Source: Dawidia cretensis
GTDB taxonomy: Bacteria; Bacteroidota; Bacteroidia; Cytophagales; Cyclobacteriaceae
Length of the DNA: 64,000 nt
Reading direction: 5' to 3'
Assembly (NCBI RefSeq): GCF_018598175.1
Contig: NZ_JAHESE010000037.1
Location: 1 to 64,000 of the forward strand
The position numbers and the translations under genes were made by a program. Of the stretch, positions 52,288-60,658 are shown one piece after another. Position 1 is the first letter of the stretch. Each line of letters starts with the position of its first letter. The notes beneath the pieces were generated by a model, which saw only the letters and a list, made by a program, of their open reading frames with translations, searched no databases and was not told the origin of the DNA.

Positions 52288-52905
52288 ATGAAGAAGAACT
52301 TTATTTCAAACAGTACAGAATCGATCCGAATCTTCAGAAGTGGATTCCTGGAGAGCCTTTCAAAGGTACACTACAGCGTGCCGCTGATCCTCTTCATTCC
52401 CATCATAACCTATTTTATGTATAGGGCATTGGCCGTCACGTACACAAACTTGCTCACGTTTATCGCCAGCTGTGTCCTGGGCCTGCTGGCATGGACGCTG
52501 ACGGAGTATATCATGCACCGGTTCGTATTTCACTTCGAGCCCAAATCGGCCGTCGGAAAAAGACTGCACTTCCTGTTCCACGGTGTGCACCACGATTATC
52601 CGAACGACGCCAAGCGCCTGGTATTGCCGCCTTCCATGAGCATTCCACTGGCCACCGGTTTTTACTTTCTCTTTCATGCACTGCTTCCCGTGGCCTACAT
52701 GGATGGATTCTTTGCCACCTTTCTGGCCGGCTACCTGGTGTACGACATATCGCATTATGCATTACACCACAGTAATTTCAACAACCGCTTCTGGAAAAAG
52801 CTGAAACACCACCACATGCAGCATCACTACGCCGATCCCACAAAAGGCTATGGCGTAAGCTCAGCCTTGTGGGACAAGATATTCCGTTCCGACTTTGAAA
52901 AATAG
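52288..52905 (+). CDS. Fatty acid hydroxylase/sterol desaturase-family protein
   Basis: A 205-residue membrane di-iron enzyme. The histidine clusters are MHRFVFHF, LHFLFHGVHHDYPND and HYALHH...KLKHHHMQHHY, matching the FA_hydroxylase family (HX3-4H, HX2-3HH, HX2HH). Helices such as VPLILFIPIITYFMYRAL and FTFIASC-like segments flank them. The overall pattern is like Scs7/FA2H, which hydroxylates the acyl chain of ceramides at carbon 2; sphinganine C4 hydroxylase is the alternative. The operon context supports ceramide modification. Its last 11 bases overlap the start of the PAP2 gene. Confidence 0.83.
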   Translation: MKKNFISNSTESIRIFRSGFLESLSKVHYSVPLILFIPIITYFMYRALAVTYTNLLTFIASCVLGLLAWTLTEYIMHRFVFHFEPKSAVGKRLHFLFHGVHHDYPNDAKRLVLPPSMSIPLATGFYFLFHALLPVAYMDGFFATFLAGYLVYDISHYALHHSNFNNRFWKKLKHHHMQHHYADPTKGYGVSSALWDKIFRSDFEK

Positions 52906-53848
52906 TTTAGACTTGCCCATACTTCCGGTAACCCGCTGGATCTCGTGGCGCGACGTGCTCGTGGCCGCCGTCGTGTCCGTATCATACCTGGCGCTATCGG
53001 CATTGCTGATCGGCTTTAAAACCGATCAGCTGTTCCTCGTGTTGATATTCGACACATTGTACCTGGCATCGCGCATCACGCGCAAATTTATCCTCGGTTT
53101 TTCGGTCTTTATCGTCTTCTGGATTCTGTACGACTACATGAAGGCGTTTCCCAACTACGTCTATAACGCCGTACACATACAAGACCTGTACGAAGTGGAA
53201 CGTGGCATCTTCGGCATAGCGCAAGATGGCAAGCTCGTCACACCCAACGAATACTTTCAGGTCCATAGCGCCGCCTGGGTAGACGTGCTCACGGGTTTCT
53301 TTTACCTGTGCTGGATTCCTGTACCACTGGGTTTCGCAGCCTATATGTTTTTTAAAGACCGCAGCCGCTTTCTGCAATTCCTGCTCACGTTCCTGCTGGT
53401 AAACTTGTTGGGCTTCGTCGTGTATTATCTCTATCCTGCAGCGCCCCCGTGGTATGTAGCGCTCCACGGCTTTGATTTCATCGCGGGCACACCCGGCAAT
53501 ACCGCCGGCTTGATCCGGTTCGATCAGTTCTTTGGTGTAACGATCTTCCAGTCTCTTTATCAAAAGGGCTCTAACGTCTTCGCTGCCATGCCTTCGTTAC
53601 ACTCGGCCTATCCGCTGGTCGTGTGGTATACTGCCTGGAAAGCCCGTCTGCGCTGGGGCACTGTAGCCTTTGGCATCATCACCGTTGGCATCTGGTTTGC
53701 CGCGGTCTATACCAGTCATCATTATATACTCGACGTCCTCGCCGGCATCATAACAGCCGCCGCAGGCATCACCCTGTTTGGTTTCCTCATGAAAAATCAA
53801 ACTGGCTTCCGCCGCTTCGTAGAGCAGTATACGCAACTGATTTCATAA
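52895..53848 (+). CDS. PAP2-superfamily protein, candidate inositol phosphorylceramide synthase (AUR1-like)
   Basis: A 317-residue membrane protein with about six transmembrane helices. The PAP2/AUR1 catalytic motifs are AAMPSLHSAYPLVV (His236) and TSHHYILDVLAG (His276, Asp280). AUR1-type enzymes move phosphoinositol from phosphatidylinositol to ceramide. The combination AMPSLHSAYP and HYxxD is more AUR1-like than typical lipid phosphatase. The only usable start is a TTG at 52895, overlapping the hydroxylase gene by 11 bases, which suggests translational coupling. It is the last gene of the operon. Lipid phosphatase activity is the alternative. Confidence 0.78.
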   Translation: MKNSLDLPILPVTRWISWRDVLVAAVVSVSYLALSALLIGFKTDQLFLVLIFDTLYLASRITRKFILGFSVFIVFWILYDYMKAFPNYVYNAVHIQDLYEVERGIFGIAQDGKLVTPNEYFQVHSAAWVDVLTGFFYLCWIPVPLGFAAYMFFKDRSRFLQFLLTFLLVNLLGFVVYYLYPAAPPWYVALHGFDFIAGTPGNTAGLIRFDQFFGVTIFQSLYQKGSNVFAAMPSLHSAYPLVVWYTAWKARLRWGTVAFGIITVGIWFAAVYTSHHYILDVLAGIITAAAGITLFGFLMKNQTGFRRFVEQYTQLIS

Positions 53849-53867
53849 CGTAAACAATACGTGCACC

Positions 53868-53947
53868 TGGCGTGAGGTACTGTCGTAAAAAGCAAAACGT
53901 CGGACTAAAATTGCTGGTGGTTTCTATAGCCTAATCCGACGCACGTA
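53868..53947. repeat. Nested inverted repeats after the lipid operon
   Basis: TACGTGC (53868-53874) pairs with GCACGTA (53941-53947), and inside it GTCGGA (53899-53904) pairs with TCCGAC (53935-53940). Together they can close an 80-base hairpin with an internal loop. It lies between the PAP2 stop and the convergent tetR stop and may act as a 3' end structure for either transcript. Confidence 0.45.
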
Positions 53948-53974
53948 CGAGTCCCGTTTGTAGTAGGAGGGATA

Positions 53975-54577
53975 CTAATTCTTAATCCCGTGGCACAGAA
54001 GGTGCAGAATAAAATCGAGCCGATCGCCCATTTTTTTGATGCGGCAGTCTTCCAGCGTTGCCAGCTCAATTCCTCTTGAAGCACTCAACATAATATAGCT
54101 CATGCTATCCAGATCGTCATCGCTAACTTTTTTAAACTCGCCTTCGGCCACGCCAAAAGCCAGGATGTTTTTCAGCAGCTCGAGCTCCTGCGCTTCATAA
54201 TCCTTTTTGAGCTTTTTAATCAACTGGGGATTCTCGGAAATCTCACCAAAAACCACGCTATTCAGGGTGGCCTTTTGCGCCAGTATCTTGAGCTTGGTGA
54301 GACTGAACGTTTTGAGCTTCTCTTCGGCGGTGCCGGCTTTGTTGACGGCGATTTGCACCTGGCTCATCACCTCTTCCATATCTTCCTTGATCACGGCGTC
54401 AAAGATCTCGTCCTTGCTGGCGTAATAATAGTATAACGTACTTTTGCCTTTCCCCGTCGCTTTCGCGATGTCTTCCATCGTGGTCTTAAAAAGACCAAAA
54501 CGCTGGAATAGACCGCGCGCCGCAGTGACTACCTCTGCGCGAATCTGCTCATCTTTCGTTTGCGTTATGGGGGGCAT
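53975..54577 (-). CDS. TetR/AcrR-family transcriptional regulator
   Basis: A 200-residue TetR protein. The DNA-binding part reads ARGLFQRFGLFKTTMEDIAK and ATGKGKSTLYYYYASKDEIF, with the recognition helix around STLYYYY. The C-terminal domain is helical and rich in Lys and Glu. It is convergent with the lipid operon and divergent from the PBP1A gene. Its targets are unknown; the neighbouring lipid operon, with paired palindromes upstream, is a candidate. Confidence 0.92.
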   Translation of the reverse strand: MPPITQTKDEQIRAEVVTAARGLFQRFGLFKTTMEDIAKATGKGKSTLYYYYASKDEIFDAVIKEDMEEVMSQVQIAVNKAGTAEEKLKTFSLTKLKILAQKATLNSVVFGEISENPQLIKKLKKDYEAQELELLKNILAFGVAEGEFKKVSDDDLDSMSYIMLSASRGIELATLEDCRIKKMGDRLDFILHLLCHGIKN

Positions 54578-54984
54578 TGCTCTTTTGGACTATTTCCGTT
54601 TTTCATTCTAAAAATAGCTTTTTCCCAGGGGCTTACCTAACGCAGCCCGCGTTTTTTCTTTCATGTGATCTTTTTGCCGGAAGGAAGGAAAAAAAACGTG
54701 TTATAGGTGTCTCGTGTACGTGTGCAAAGATGATAGTATACATCTTCCCTACATGGTTATGGCGGTGTGTGATGCAGAACATTCGTGCGTGTAATGTTCA
54801 CAACCCGGCGTTTATACGCGGAATGGTTCGCCCAATGGTTTAGGGGTGTACGCAGCGCTGGGGCAGGTACGCCGCAAGGCGGTCATGATTGGCCCGATTT
54901 TATTACATCATCCCTTTTTGGGGCTTTTGTTCCATAATTTCCAGGGTGTTAACTTACCGCGTGTGAGGGGTCTATTATTGTTCT
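54578..54984. other. Intergenic region between tetR and the PBP1A gene
   Basis: No gene is supported in this 407-base divergent promoter region. A frame of 88 codons on the plus strand has an ordinary shadow composition. TATTATTG about ten bases before the PBP1A ATG is one base off the -7 consensus. Confidence 0.5.
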
Positions 54985-57465
54985 ATGCAAGAATTTTTGA
55001 AGAGAATTAAACGGCAGGTTCGTTTCGGTTATGTTTGGGCGTATCGCAAAGCCCGCCCCCTGGTGCAGTATCTGGCCCTGTGCTATGCCCAGGTGCGGGA
55101 ATATTACCGTACGCACCCCAAAGCCCGCAAATGGACCATTGCCGGCCTGATCGTCGGTGGCCCGCCGCTCTTGCTCCTCTTGGTCGTATGGATCGAAGTG
55201 CCCGGCAAACGCGCCCTGCGCAACATCCAGAACCAGGTCGCCTCTGAGGTCTACAGCGCCGACAGCGTATTGCTAGGCCGCTATTACCTGCAAGACCGCA
55301 CCGAAATACGCTTTGACGATATTGCCCCCGTCGTGGTAGACGCGCTGATCGCCACGGAAGACGTGCGCTTTTACGAGCACGGTGGCGTCGACTACGAAAG
55401 CCTGGGCCGTGTGCTCGTCAAGTCAATCCTCTTACAAGAGGAGTCCGCCGGTGGTGGCAGTACCCTGTCGCAACAGCTCTCCAAGAATTTATATCCGCGC
55501 AAGCGGTATTGGGTATTGTCCATGTTGATCAACAAAATGCGTGAGTCGATTACCGCCCAGCGCCTGGAAGATCTGTATACCAAAAAGGAATTGATCCGGC
55601 TGTACCTCAATACCATTCCGTTCGGTGACCAATGCTTTGGTATTGAAGCCGCCGCCAAACGATTCTTTTCCGTACGCGCAAAAGAGCTGACCGCCGACCA
55701 GGCCGCCGTGCTCGTCGGCATGCTCAAGGCAACGCACAACTACAACCCGCGCTTGTTCCCCGAGCGGTCGCGCACCCGGCGCAATGTCGTGCTAGCGCAA
55801 ATGCAGAAATATAAACGCTTTCCCAAAGAGACGCTGGATTCATTGCAAGCCTTGCCGCTGGAATTGAAATACAACATGGTGTCGCACCACCAGGGCCTGG
55901 CGCCATACTTCCGCGAATACCTCAAAGGCGAGCTGCTGGAGTGGTGCCGCAACAACACACGCCCCGATGGATCACCTTACAATCTATATACCGACGGCCT
56001 GAAGATCTATACTACGCTCGACTCGCACTTGCAAGAGTACGCTGAGAATGCCGTAGCGCGGCAGATGAAGGAGGTGCAAAAACAATTCACCGACCACTGG
56101 CGCAAAGAAAACCCGTGGCAGGGGCATGAAGAAGTAATTCAGGATGCCATCCGCCGCAGCTCGCGTTACAAAGCGCTGGCAGAAAAAGGCATGTCGGAAG
56201 AAGAGGTCCTCGATGAGCTACAAAAGCCGATGCCCATGCGTATGTTCTCGTGGGACGGCGAGAAGGTAGTGAAGATGAGTCCCATCGACTCGATCAAACA
56301 CCACATCCAGTTCCTCAACGCGGGCTTCCTGGCCATCGAGCCAAAGACAGGCCGCGTACGCGCCTGGGTAGGGGGCATCGAACACGACTTTTTTCAGTAC
56401 GACCACGTCAAAGTATCGACCAAACGGCAAGTGGGGTCAATCTTTAAACCGATTGTATATGCCACGGCCATCGAGCGCGGCGCACAGCCGTGCGACCTGG
56501 TCTCTGCAGCACAGGAAACATACATCGACAAAGAGGGAGATAAGTGGACGCCCCGCAACATGCAGAACGACTACCAGGTGAAATATACCATGCGTGGTGC
56601 GCTGGCCTACTCCATCAACACCGTTGCGGTAAAGATGATCCAGCAAGCCGGTGTACTCAACACCATGGAGACCGCCCGCAACATGGGCATCACCAGCGAG
56701 TTGCCCGACGTGCCTTCCATTGCCCTTGGCTCTTCCTCTATCTCGCTCATGGAAATGGTCACGGCCTATTCCTGCTTCGCCAACAACGGCATGGCAGTGC
56801 ATCCATATTATATCACCGGCGTGCGCGACCGGAGTGGCAACACTTACACCGACTTCAAACCGGCGGAGAAAAGCAAGCGAGTGCTCAAACCCGAGACAGC
56901 CGAGCTCATTGTGGGCCTGCTGCGCACTGTCGTGCACGAAGGTACAGCCTCACGGCTACGGTGGAAGTACGCAGCGCATAACAACGACGTAGCCGGCAAA
57001 ACGGGTACCACCCAGGCCAATGCCGACGGCTGGTTCATGGGCATGACACCCGAGCTGGTTATGGGCTCGTGGGTAGGAGCGGACGACCCGCGCATCCACT
57101 TCCGAAGCACCGAGCTGGGCCAAGGCTCAAACACAGCCTTGCCCATGGTGGGTTATTTCCTGCAACAGGTAAACGAAGACTCCGAGTTTAAGACCATATC
57201 CAAAGCCACCTTCCCGACACCGTCGCGTGCAGCCCAGCAAAAGTTGTCGTGCGACCTGTATGAGCTGGACGACACGCTGTGGGGAAAGTTGGAGCAGATG
57301 ACGTTTAAGCAGGACTCCATACGCGCAGCCGACACGCTCAACCCGGCGCCCAAAGAAAGCTACATGGAAAAGCTCTATAAGCGCAAGTTGAAAATGCGTC
57401 AAGCCAGCCAGGCCCGCGACAGTGCCGCGCTACGTACCCTCGAGATCGAAGACAGCGGCGGATAG
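54985..57465 (+). CDS. Penicillin-binding protein 1A-type bifunctional transglycosylase/transpeptidase
   Basis: An 826-residue class A PBP that polymerises and cross-links peptidoglycan. A transmembrane helix (GLIVGGPPLLLLLVVWIEV) follows a basic cytoplasmic tail. The GT51 domain has ALIATEDVRFYEHGGVD with catalytic Glu125 and GGGSTLSQQLSKNL. The transpeptidase domain has KRQVGSIFKPIVYATAIERG with nucleophile Ser485 and Lys488, the SxN motif in AYSINTVAV, and KTGTTQANADGWF with Lys672. It is monocistronic, with a long terminator overlapping the convergent peroxiredoxin gene. Confidence 0.96.
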   Translation: MQEFLKRIKRQVRFGYVWAYRKARPLVQYLALCYAQVREYYRTHPKARKWTIAGLIVGGPPLLLLLVVWIEVPGKRALRNIQNQVASEVYSADSVLLGRYYLQDRTEIRFDDIAPVVVDALIATEDVRFYEHGGVDYESLGRVLVKSILLQEESAGGGSTLSQQLSKNLYPRKRYWVLSMLINKMRESITAQRLEDLYTKKELIRLYLNTIPFGDQCFGIEAAAKRFFSVRAKELTADQAAVLVGMLKATHNYNPRLFPERSRTRRNVVLAQMQKYKRFPKETLDSLQALPLELKYNMVSHHQGLAPYFREYLKGELLEWCRNNTRPDGSPYNLYTDGLKIYTTLDSHLQEYAENAVARQMKEVQKQFTDHWRKENPWQGHEEVIQDAIRRSSRYKALAEKGMSEEEVLDELQKPMPMRMFSWDGEKVVKMSPIDSIKHHIQFLNAGFLAIEPKTGRVRAWVGGIEHDFFQYDHVKVSTKRQVGSIFKPIVYATAIERGAQPCDLVSAAQETYIDKEGDKWTPRNMQNDYQVKYTMRGALAYSINTVAVKMIQQAGVLNTMETARNMGITSELPDVPSIALGSSSISLMEMVTAYSCFANNGMAVHPYYITGVRDRSGNTYTDFKPAEKSKRVLKPETAELIVGLLRTVVHEGTASRLRWKYAAHNNDVAGKTGTTQANADGWFMGMTPELVMGSWVGADDPRIHFRSTELGQGSNTALPMVGYFLQQVNEDSEFKTISKATFPTPSRAAQQKLSCDLYELDDTLWGKLEQMTFKQDSIRAADTLNPAPKESYMEKLYKRKLKMRQASQARDSAALRTLEIEDSGG

Positions 57466-57466
57466 G

Positions 57467-57542
57467 AAAACAGCGTGAGTGTGAGAGCGAAGAAAACCAG
57501 AATGAGTGTGCTCGCTCTCAGGCTCACATTCGCACTGTTTTT
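57467..57542. terminator. Long bidirectional terminator between PBP1A and peroxiredoxin genes
   Basis: AAAACAG-GTG-TGTGAGAGCGA on the left pairs imperfectly with TCGCTCTCA-CTCACA-CACTGTTTTT on the right, giving a long stem with small internal loops. A-run left and T-run right serve both convergent genes. The right arm overlaps the last peroxiredoxin codons. Confidence 0.7.
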
Positions 57543-57988
57543 GTAACCTCCTCCACCATCGCCTTAATATGCCTGCGCGAGGAGAAAATATTCTCATACA
57601 CCGCCATGACGTTCTGGTCTTTATCCAGCAGATACGTCGTACGCTTCGTAAACTGCGGCACAAACGGCAGCTGTGTCTGATACAACGCACAGACCTTGCC
57701 GCCATCATCCGATAGCAAGTCGAATGGCAACCCCAACGTCTTCTTAAATCGCTCATGGCTCTGAATCGAGTCGCGGCTGATGCCGTACAAAGCAATCTTT
57801 AATTCCAGGAAAACCTCAAACGTATCGCGAAAGCTACAGGCCTCGTTGGTACAGCCCATGGAGAAGTCCTTGGGATAAAAATACAGAATGCAAGGCTTGC
57901 CTTTCATAGCCTGGTAGAGAGAAAAGTCCCGGCCAGACGTGGAAGGGAGCATAAAGTCAGGGGCCTTTTGGCCGACGGGGAGTGGCAT
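57524..57988 (-). CDS. Peroxiredoxin of the BCP/AhpC-TSA family
   Basis: A 154-residue thiol peroxidase. LPVGQKAPDFMLPSTSGRDF is the N-terminal fold, YFYPKDFSMGCTNEACSFRD carries the peroxidatic Cys in GCTNEAC, and the second Cys of that motif is the BCP-type resolving residue. LYGISRDSIQSHERFKKTLG and PFDLLSDDGGKVCALYQTQ complete the thioredoxin-like fold. It reduces peroxides using thioredoxin. The frame extends to a GTG at 58012, but the ATG at 57988 (MPLPVGQKAPDF) is the normal start. Monocistronic. Confidence 0.93.
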   Translation of the reverse strand: MPLPVGQKAPDFMLPSTSGRDFSLYQAMKGKPCILYFYPKDFSMGCTNEACSFRDTFEVFLELKIALYGISRDSIQSHERFKKTLGLPFDLLSDDGGKVCALYQTQLPFVPQFTKRTTYLLDKDQNVMAVYENIFSSRRHIKAMVEEVTKTVRM

Positions 57989-58040
57989 ATAGTTAGTATT
58001 GATCGTTATCACAACATACGAAATAGCCTATAAAACGGAT

Positions 58041-58078
58041 CTCATCTCCCATCGCTTTTACGCGCCACAGGAGATGAG
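58041..58078 (-). terminator. Inverted repeat after the DUF4097 operon
   Basis: CTCATCTCC (58041-58049) pairs with GGAGATGAG (58070-58078) around a 20-base loop. On the minus strand ATCCGTTTTATAG follows. It is 22 bases beyond the stop of the last operon gene. Confidence 0.5.
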
Positions 58079-58099
58079 TGAACCAATTACCCGGTCGAG

Positions 58100-58903
58100 T
58101 TATTTCTTACGGATATAAATGTCGCCATTATAGTTACGCATCGTAAACTCCGGCCCCCCGCCATTAATGTCACAACGTTTCCACTCATCCACAATTACCT
58201 TATAGACCCCAGACTGGTTATCTTTCTTCTGCACCGGCCCACTGCTTTTGAACTCCACATCAAAGTTCGTCAGGATCTCGCCCTGGTCCGTCTTAACCTT
58301 CATACTTCCCTTCAGTGCCGCCGGAAACGTAATGTCTATATCGCCGTTGTACGTGGTAAACGACATCGGCGCGCCGTCGGAGATCTTGTCAAAGGTTATT
58401 TTGATCTCGCCGTTATACGTCGTAGCAATGGCAGAGCCGGCGACATTTAGCGCAGTAATCGGTCCGTTGTAATTCGTGAGCTCCAGCTCACCCTGAATAT
58501 TGTTAACAATCAGGTCGCCGTCGTTATACGTGTGCAGGTCCAGGTCGCAGCCGCTGGGTACTTCGATCGTGATGTTTTGTTTGTGACTCCACGAGTCGGA
58601 CTGTACTTTTACCTGGTTGTTCGTTTCGGTGGCCTCGATGCTGGTGCCGCCGCCGCCAATGCGGCGCATGCCGTCGGCATTCTTGCGGCCGTCACCTTCC
58701 TCGCTTTCACTGCTATATTTTACCAGCACATCCTTTCGGGCGGTGCCCTTCACCGTAATCGAGCCGTAGTTGATGTGTACCCTGAGCTTGCTGCGTTTGC
58801 CGGGATCGCTCAACGGTATTGTGAACTCGTTTTGAGCCTGCGCCAGCAGACTGATTGTAAGCGTAAAGAGGGTGAGTGCGAAAATCTGGATATACTTTTT
58901 CAT
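58100..58903 (-). CDS. DUF4097-type beta-helix protein, secreted
   Basis: A 267-residue exported protein. Signal peptide MKKYIQIFALTLFTLTISLL ends at Ala-Gln-Ala-Gln. The body has short repeated strands with Asn-Gly turns (YNDGDLIVNNIQGELELTNY, TTYNGEIKITFDKI, TTYNGDIDITFPAAL, MRNYNGDIYIRKK) forming a right-handed parallel beta-helix as in DUF4097/adhesin-like families. The function is unknown. The start at 58903 is an ATG; the longer frame begins with TTG. It is the last gene of an ECF sigma operon. Confidence 0.85.
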   Translation of the reverse strand: MKKYIQIFALTLFTLTISLLAQAQNEFTIPLSDPGKRSKLRVHINYGSITVKGTARKDVLVKYSSESEEGDGRKNADGMRRIGGGGTSIEATETNNQVKVQSDSWSHKQNITIEVPSGCDLDLHTYNDGDLIVNNIQGELELTNYNGPITALNVAGSAIATTYNGEIKITFDKISDGAPMSFTTYNGDIDITFPAALKGSMKVKTDQGEILTNFDVEFKSSGPVQKKDNQSGVYKVIVDEWKRCDINGGGPEFTMRNYNGDIYIRKK

Positions 58904-58947
58904 AGTCGTCAAGTCAAAAGAGAATACTATTGTATCGTGTGGGTGTG

Positions 58948-59823
58948 TTACTGTTCTTTGATATAAACGTTGCCGTTAAAGGTTTCAAAGGCTAGCAGGG
59001 AGCCGCCGGCGCCGATCTTGTAAAAGTTGTCACCGACTTTAAACTTCATACCGTCCTTGCGTTCCACTTGCTGCACCGCAGCCGGCAAGGCCTCGATCTT
59101 GTCGATGTTGGTATACAGCTCGCCGTTGAAGCTCTCAAAGCTCATGTTGGCCGCCAGCCCCTTCTGAAAGTTTGCACGGATGTCTCCATTGAGTGTATAA
59201 AAACGACATTCGCGACTGGGGTTTCGGGCGTAGGTAATGTCTACGTTGCCGTTGATCGTGTGGGCACGCGCTTCGCTGGTAAGGTTCAATAATTTTATAC
59301 CGCCGTTGATGTTATTGGCGGCTGAGGCAGCCTGCATGTTTTCAATGACAATATCGCCGTTGTTGATCGTGCTCACGGACACGTGCACATTGGCCGGCAC
59401 CCGCAGTACAAAATCGAGCTGGTACTCGTAGTGTTCGTGGCACTCGCGGCATTGGCTGTAGCCCCACTGACCCGATGTAGACCGATGGTTGCCCGTGTTG
59501 CGTCCGTAGCCGCTGCAGGTACCTTCGGTATATAGTACGAGCGTATCCACGTCGTTTATAATTCCCAGCTGAATCTTTTTCTTGCCTTCTTCCAGCCGCT
59601 CCGCCGTCTTGGCGCGGATGGATTTGGTCACCGCCACGAGCACCTTGTCGCCCGTGTACGCCTCGACGTGTATCGAGCCGTTGATGTTGTCGATCACCAC
59701 GGTATTGGCGGCGCTTTTCTTTTCAAACGCCAGCTCGCGTGTAATCTTTTCTGTAAAGGACTGGGCCCGGAGCATCGTGCCGGCCAGCAGCAGGATGAGC
59801 GAACCCATCAGTATTTTTTTCAT
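58948..59823 (-). CDS. DUF4097-type beta-helix protein, secreted, Cys-rich insertion
   Basis: A 291-residue paralogue of the next gene. Signal peptide MKKILMGSLILLLAGTMLRA is cut before QSFTEK. The beta-helix repeats read VVIDNINGSIHVEAYTGDK, VSTINNGDIVIENMQ, HTINGNVDITYAR, FYTLNGDIRANF, FESFNGELYTNI and FETFNGNVYIKEQ. An insertion near residue 105-130 holds CSGYGRN and SQCRECHEHYEY with four Cys and two His, suggesting a metal site or disulphides. Envelope location is likely; function unknown. Confidence 0.84.
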   Translation of the reverse strand: MKKILMGSLILLLAGTMLRAQSFTEKITRELAFEKKSAANTVVIDNINGSIHVEAYTGDKVLVAVTKSIRAKTAERLEEGKKKIQLGIINDVDTLVLYTEGTCSGYGRNTGNHRSTSGQWGYSQCRECHEHYEYQLDFVLRVPANVHVSVSTINNGDIVIENMQAASAANNINGGIKLLNLTSEARAHTINGNVDITYARNPSRECRFYTLNGDIRANFQKGLAANMSFESFNGELYTNIDKIEALPAAVQQVERKDGMKFKVGDNFYKIGAGGSLLAFETFNGNVYIKEQ

Positions 59824-59853
59824 AGTGATTTTTCGTTTGAGTGAGGGTATCGA

Positions 59854-60642
59854 TCAGATCAATACCTGAATGGTCTCTTCGATTTTCTTTTTGACATCGC
59901 CCGGAGTTTTGTCGCTGTCGAGAAGCTTTTGCAGCTCTTTCACCGACGATTTTGCCTGGATAGACTGCATCAGCTCAGCCAGTGCCACCTGCACCAGCGG
60001 TGATTCTTGTTGAGCAATAGCATGGATCAGCGCTTCGCGTACCGTAGGCTGCACGGCATAATTCCGTAAAGCGTCGAGCGCGGCCAGGCGTACGTTTACA
60101 TTGTTGTCGGTGTTGAGCGTTTGCAGCAATGCCTGCGTTACCGTTTGGCTGGCCTGGTCCATCTCCTGGGTCAGGCTGACTGCTTTCAGCCGCTCGGCGG
60201 CCGACTCCTTCTGCAACAGGGTGAGCATCATCGTCTCGCGCAGGGTTGTCACCTCCTGGCTAAGCGCGGCAAGCTGGTCGGCCGGAACCGGTCCCGCAGG
60301 CGGCGTCCGCAAGAAGTACCCCGCCGCCATTCCGGCGACCAGTACCGCCACCGTAAACGCCAGGCGTGGCCACAACCAAGCCCACGTAAAGGTGCCGGAA
60401 CCCGCGGGCCGATGACTACGCTTTTCATCCGCCAGCATGCGGTAGAATGTGTCGTCCAGGTTCAGGGAGGGTGTCGGTGCAGGTAGTTGGTCAAGGGCCT
60501 CCTGCCACGGGCGCAGGGTCTCGAGGTCCTCCAAACCAACGGCACCACTTTCCAACAACCCTTCCAGTTGCTGCTTCTCCGCAGGTGTCGCGGTGCCGGC
60601 ATTATACCGCAAAAGCAATTCGTCTATTTCCGCTCGTGTCAT
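59854..60642 (-). CDS. Membrane anti-sigma-like protein with HEAT-type repeats
   Basis: A 262-residue protein. The N-terminal cytoplasmic part (DELLLRYNAGTATPAEKQQL, EGLLESGAV) resembles the anti-sigma domain of FecR/zinc-less ASD proteins. A transmembrane helix (PRLAFTVAVLVAGMAAGYFL) leads to a periplasmic alpha-helical part with HEAT-like repeats (NNVNVRLAALDALRNYAVQP, ESPLVQVALAELMQSIQ). It follows the ECF sigma gene by 16 bases. The role as membrane regulator of that sigma factor is well supported by context. Start at ATG 60642; the longer frame uses a TTG. Confidence 0.8.
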   Translation of the reverse strand: MTRAEIDELLLRYNAGTATPAEKQQLEGLLESGAVGLEDLETLRPWQEALDQLPAPTPSLNLDDTFYRMLADEKRSHRPAGSGTFTWAWLWPRLAFTVAVLVAGMAAGYFLRTPPAGPVPADQLAALSQEVTTLRETMMLTLLQKESAAERLKAVSLTQEMDQASQTVTQALLQTLNTDNNVNVRLAALDALRNYAVQPTVREALIHAIAQQESPLVQVALAELMQSIQAKSSVKELQKLLDSDKTPGDVKKKIEETIQVLI

Positions 60643-60658
60643 ACTTGTCAATACTTAA

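Noticed and set aside
54577-54843. A plus-strand frame of 88 codons in the tetR-PBP1A gap
   Set aside because: Occupies the divergent promoter region and has no domain, signal peptide or conserved-looking pattern.
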